Assembly: GCA_046542305.1 (NCBI GenBank)
Contig: JBKHBQ010000173.1
Location: forward strand, 1-8,470
Length of the DNA: 8,470 nt
Origin: JBKHBQ01 sp046542305
Lineage (GTDB): Bacteria > Bacteroidota > Bacteroidia > Bacteroidales > 4484-276
Direction: 5' to 3'
The number at the start of each line of letters is the position of its first letter. The first letter of the stretch is position 1. The translations under genes and the position numbers were made by a program. This document shows positions 6,501-8,470 of the stretch, one piece after another. The notes beneath the pieces were generated by a model that worked only from the letters and a program-made list of their open reading frames with translations, did no database searches and had not been told where the DNA came from.

Positions 6501-8470
6501 GCCATGCGCTTTACGCCGCTGGGCTACCCCTGCAAACCCGAAAAGGTGGTGCTGCACCTGAAAGAACAGGAAATACCCGTACAGGAGGTGCATCCTTTCC
6601 TGATCGAAGTGTACGATGACGATGGTCCCGACGGCAAACCCGGCACCCTGCTGGGCACCGTGGAACGCTCGGCCAACAGCTACGGCTGGAATGAGTACGA
6701 CATTACCGAACTGGATATCCTCATCACCGAAGGTGAGTTTTATGTAGCGCAGCGGCAGATGGGCCCCCACGATGCACGGGCAGTGCTTTCGACGGATTAT
6801 TCACAGTTCGAACTGGGCCGCTGCTATCAGAACGGCATGGGAAGCACCTGGTGGGGGCCGCAAAATTTCCAGAAATATATGATCCGCACCTGGGTGAACG
6901 GTCCTTCGGAGGATGAAGCCTCCGACGGATTCAATGTTTACCGCTTGCTTGCCGGACAGGAAAACCAAACCGGTGAATGGGAACTATTATCAGAAAATCA
7001 AAGCGAAATTCTCTATACCGATCAGAATTGGCAGATGCTGGAATGGGGTCTTTACAGATACGCCGTGAAAACCTGGTACACCAATGGCTTGCTTTCTGAT
7101 CCGGCTTTCTCAAATATGGTATTCAAAAATGCCTTTTTCGACCTTGATATTCAATTGAGCAGCAACGGAGGCTATCTTCCAGAAAATGTACTGGTGAGCC
7201 TTACCAGAGCTAACGCTGATACCACCATATCACTGAACGGACAACCGGTGAACGGACAGGTGGGCTGGAACGGACTAATCAAGGGACACTACATATTGGA
7301 AGTCTCCGGCAGGCTTTTCGAAACCTATACCGATACGCTGATGCTCACCGAAAACCAGACGCTTGCTGTGGAGCTTCAGGAAAAGGCGCTTCCGGCAACC
7401 TATGTAACAGCCGAAGACCAAAGCACAACTGCAGATATCCAGTGGCTGAACGGCCCCGACACCGAACAACTTATCCTTGACGACGGCTGGCCGGAAGGAA
7501 ATTTCGGCTCCAATTCCGGTATGGATGGTTATTTCGGAAACCTCTATCCCCATGAAGGGCAGCATGTGCTGTTGGATGCCGCCGTATATTTCGAATTCAA
7601 CCCAGAAATGATGCAAAACCAGGCGCAGCTTGTGGTATTCAACGCCGACAGGCAGGTGATCGGCGCCAGCCAATCCATGGCCGTAGAGCCGGAAGCCTGG
7701 AATACGTTTACCTTTACGGATGTGGAGGTCAGCGGCGACTTTTACGTGATGGTGCATTTCGATTATGTGGATTACCCGCACTATGCCTGCCTTGACCGCA
7801 ATGGCCCGAATACGGGAAACAATCTTGGCATTGTTTGCGTGAACGGCCAATGGATGCTGATCGATGAATATGTTTCAGGACTGGGCGACGGTGTGCTTAT
7901 GATCAGGCCCACATTGTATTCAGACAACAATACAGCCAGGTGGGTAGACGAACATGCCCTTTACCGCCTGTTTGCCGGCGACGAATACGATCCGCAAAGC
8001 TGGGAATTCCTGGTTGAGGTGAACGGGAATGACTTTTCCGATCCGGCCTGGAGCGGCCTTTCGGGCGGCGATTACCGCTATGCCGTGGAAACCCGTTATA
8101 CTTCCGGGGCCGTGGCGCCGGTAGCTTTCTCGAACGTCCTTACCCGGCTGATGGCGCCGGCGAATCTCACGGTGAATCAGCAGGATGAAAGTTCGGCCCT
8201 CGTTCAGTGGGAATTGCCTCAGACCAATGCGGAGCTGCTGGGTTTCAACATATATCTTGATGACCTTACGCAACCCGAAGCATTCACCGAAGAGCAGTCG
8301 TTCCTTTTCGAAAACCTTCAGGTGAACGTTAATTATCTTGCCGGAGTTTCAGCAGTTTACGAATCCGGCGAAAGCGATATCCAAACCACCACCTTCGTGC
8401 TGTTGCCGGTAGGAACCGGCCGCGAATACGTTGGCCATCCGTTTGTTTATCCCACCGTAACGGATGATGT
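3480..8470 (+). CDS. Giant secreted multidomain surface protein, probable T9SS cargo (3' end cut off)
   Basis: The frame stays open from this ATG to the window edge: 1663 codons plus two bases. Residues 1-23 are a signal peptide, with cleavage likely after SLA before Gln24. The mature protein reads as a mosaic of extracellular beta domains. These are: a YTNGPL segment (60-65) and a jelly-roll-like domain opening with DNFTV (100-260); a CARDB-like domain (262-366); a CUB domain (374-492) with YDG at 437-439 and Cys419/Cys492; a second CARDB-like domain (499-601); a Bacteroidota beta-sandwich with an RIWMGHT motif (605-788); two carboxypeptidase-regulatory-like domains (793-870, 875-957); a split FN3 (961-1215); a third regulatory/PEGA-like domain (1217-1302); a second split FN3 (1305-1555); and an intact FN3 (1559-1640). 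The last visible residues, FVYPTVTDD, resemble the first strand of a T9SS type A sorting domain, so the protein probably ends some 70-80 residues further on. I see no protease or glycosidase active-site motif. A role in adhesion or ligand binding is inferred. It appears to be a transcription unit separate from the kinase-regulator pair. Confidence 0.92.
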   Translation, partial: MKSFLTQISLLVITLLSWHVSLAQTATTEAGPLVYEAVQSHAAADFDLSACVNRMGGDLYTNGPLANMPGSGHQGADASVVIPPLHVLAVPSLMPKRLVDNFTVTDQHWALDSVAFYEVIPYGDININYFEGYTVRIWEGYPGDPTSKVVWGDMNTNRLSSGKFSDVYRVEPLDVQSSQYPVYVNYCNLGGVQLPAGEYWIDWQSQPVQGLLSYSPYIACGEILATGNARSYDLRTNVYLPLVDETYPQGLPFDIFGQAVNPDYDVKMLTLLSPQSGEGLGAAEQVKVSVKNNGQQLIQSVPLQLWKNKELLATENAVVNLQAGDSVVYTFSQTTDLSLCGKAAISIVSCLEEDPFEGNNRLDAEIYHFSETVKMHNGSATTAAAWFTDSGGEEDDYQNNENYSFTFSPAATGSNPRMCTRMNFFDTERMYDTLYVYDGPTVNDPLLKVLVGGSAPEGPAEIEAANPGGALTFAFHSDDTVTRPGWTGTVECRVPFSADMEALAVSGKNFSAKGREQMFEVKVKNAGNLLQDDYTVEVRDDAGQVFGSIQGPELGFDETATVQVPVVFPETGGCMIHGHVALAGDEQPENNISEVIPVEVVAENHNVVEIRDENLFSNEFPLNPGFRSSLSEVIYFADELNASGLITGIMYKYKFWENNVSVPVRIWMGHTCENELTSKWIPSTELQLVFEGDLCAKFGIGLTAVNFDDTFSYDGTSNLVVMVERRFSYTVYPGNLQWGPNEFAMHEDTVRTGRSRFWKTSTALIHPENPRIGNPSDIVPYTAFTFDVSNEGSLKGSVTGFDGQPLAGVELTLEGTNLKTTTGFNGSYIFNDLPQGNQQLKAAKYAWNDTVAEVHILSGQQQLQDLQLSARQQTWVSGTINLYDRPWVAAEGAEVTLTGYGETLETTANAGGYFLFGNMYANTGYRLRMTYPDYQAYETDFFLQPSGNSLPAISLLEVTARPTGVEAAEINDQVEVSWDAGSSLYLIMYDDDTPEGQANLWDEGWAFAMRFTPLGYPCKPEKVVLHLKEQEIPVQEVHPFLIEVYDDDGPDGKPGTLLGTVERSANSYGWNEYDITELDILITEGEFYVAQRQMGPHDARAVLSTDYSQFELGRCYQNGMGSTWWGPQNFQKYMIRTWVNGPSEDEASDGFNVYRLLAGQENQTGEWELLSENQSEILYTDQNWQMLEWGLYRYAVKTWYTNGLLSDPAFSNMVFKNAFFDLDIQLSSNGGYLPENVLVSLTRANADTTISLNGQPVNGQVGWNGLIKGHYILEVSGRLFETYTDTLMLTENQTLAVELQEKALPATYVTAEDQSTTADIQWLNGPDTEQLILDDGWPEGNFGSNSGMDGYFGNLYPHEGQHVLLDAAVYFEFNPEMMQNQAQLVVFNADRQVIGASQSMAVEPEAWNTFTFTDVEVSGDFYVMVHFDYVDYPHYACLDRNGPNTGNNLGIVCVNGQWMLIDEYVSGLGDGVLMIRPTLYSDNNTARWVDEHALYRLFAGDEYDPQSWEFLVEVNGNDFSDPAWSGLSGGDYRYAVETRYTSGAVAPVAFSNVLTRLMAPANLTVNQQDESSALVQWELPQTNAELLGFNIYLDDLTQPEAFTEEQSFLFENLQVNVNYLAGVSAVYESGESDIQTTTFVLLPVGTGREYVGHPFVYPTVTDD
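4599..4955 (+). other. CUB domain within the surface protein
   Basis: Residues 374-492. The core DTLYVYDGPTVNDPLL carries the CUB hallmark of an aromatic strand followed by YDG. It is followed by a glycine-rich turn and LTFAFHSDD, then GWTGTVEC at the end. In secreted Bacteroidota proteins CUB domains are usually binding modules for proteins or glycans. Two cysteines (419 and 492) could form a disulfide, though fewer than in animal CUB domains. The acidic residues Asp438, Asp903-type calcium ligands cannot be assigned with certainty from sequence alone; only Asp438 of the YDG motif is clear. Confidence 0.75.
6309..6336 (+). repeat. Exact 14-bp tandem duplication in the coding sequence
   Basis: CAGCCTTCCGGCAA occurs twice back to back (6309-6322 and 6323-6336) without mismatch. 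Fourteen is not a multiple of three, so the copies are read in different frames, as QPSGN then SLPA. The protein frame is nevertheless intact before and after. The repeat lies at the end of the second carboxypeptidase-regulatory-like domain, in the loop before its last strand. Confidence 0.85.
6360..7124 (+). repeat. Split FN3 module, copy 1 (protein-level repeat)
   Basis: Residues 961-1215. The first FN3 strands (RPTGVEAA to VEVSWDAG) are interrupted after residue 981 by an inserted beta-sandwich of about 155 residues. It opens with LIMYDDD (986-992), contains WNEYDITELD (1070-1079) and FYV (1087-1089), and ends with MIRTW. The FN3 then resumes at GFNVYRL (1150-1156) and closes with RYAVKTWY and SNMV. 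Similar insertions of DDG-containing domains into FN3 occur in other Bacteroidota secreted proteins. The insert may be a carbohydrate- or protein-binding domain; no ligand can be named. Confidence 0.7.
7392..8144 (+). repeat. Split FN3 module, copy 2 (protein-level repeat)
   Basis: Residues 1305-1555, with the same architecture as copy 1. FN3 start PATYVTA to ADIQWLNGP, then an insert opening with LILDDGW (1331-1337), containing WNTFTF (1407-1412) and FYV (1421-1423) and ending MIRP. FN3 then resumes at HALYRLFAG (1492-1500) and closes with RYAVETRY and SNVL. Matching landmarks are 334-344 residues apart in the two copies. The DNA has diverged strongly, so the duplication is old. The insert carries a YFGNLYP segment with no counterpart in copy 1. 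Confidence 0.7.

Overview
The window looks like chromosome of a Bacteroidota bacterium, probably of the Bacteroidales/Marinilabiliales type. Four things point there. The two intergenic regions each carry an exact match to the Bacteroidota -7 promoter element (TAnnTTTG). None of the three start codons has a Shine-Dalgarno sequence. The sensor kinase has the TPR, coiled coil, membrane helix, HisKA, HATPase layout that is very common in this phylum. The last gene encodes a giant secreted mosaic protein of the kind exported by the type IX secretion system (T9SS). The exact genus cannot be read from the sequence.

Layout, all on the + strand. Bases 1-158 are non-coding and hold a candidate promoter (131-138). 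Bases 159-2171 encode a complete 670-residue histidine kinase with a predicted periplasmic TPR sensor. After a 21-base gap, 2193-3209 encode its likely partner, a 338-residue response regulator ordered receiver, PAS, LuxR-type helix-turn-helix. Bases 3210-3479 are an intergenic region rich in structure: two hairpins without U-tracts, a perfect 16-bp palindrome, a second candidate promoter, a leader hairpin and a two-codon mini-ORF. From 3480 a single frame, which I translated codon by codon without meeting a stop, runs off the end of the window (1663 codons visible). It encodes a secreted multidomain surface protein.

The giant protein has, in order: a signal peptide, an N-terminal jelly-roll-like domain, a CARDB-like domain, a CUB domain, a second CARDB-like domain, a Bacteroidota-type beta-sandwich, two carboxypeptidase-regulatory-like domains, two tandem FN3 domains each split by an inserted domain of about 150 residues, a third uninterrupted FN3 domain, and what looks like the first strand of a T9SS type A sorting domain cut by the window edge. 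No catalytic motif is visible, so binding, adhesion or a structural role at the cell surface is more likely than enzymatic activity.

Working model (inference): the kinase and regulator form one operon. The surface protein has its own promoter, with the palindrome placed like a class II activator site. Whether this two-component system controls the surface protein cannot be decided here, but a short motif shared by the two candidate promoters makes it worth testing. I see no mobile element, CRISPR array, tRNA, rRNA or sign of a defence system.
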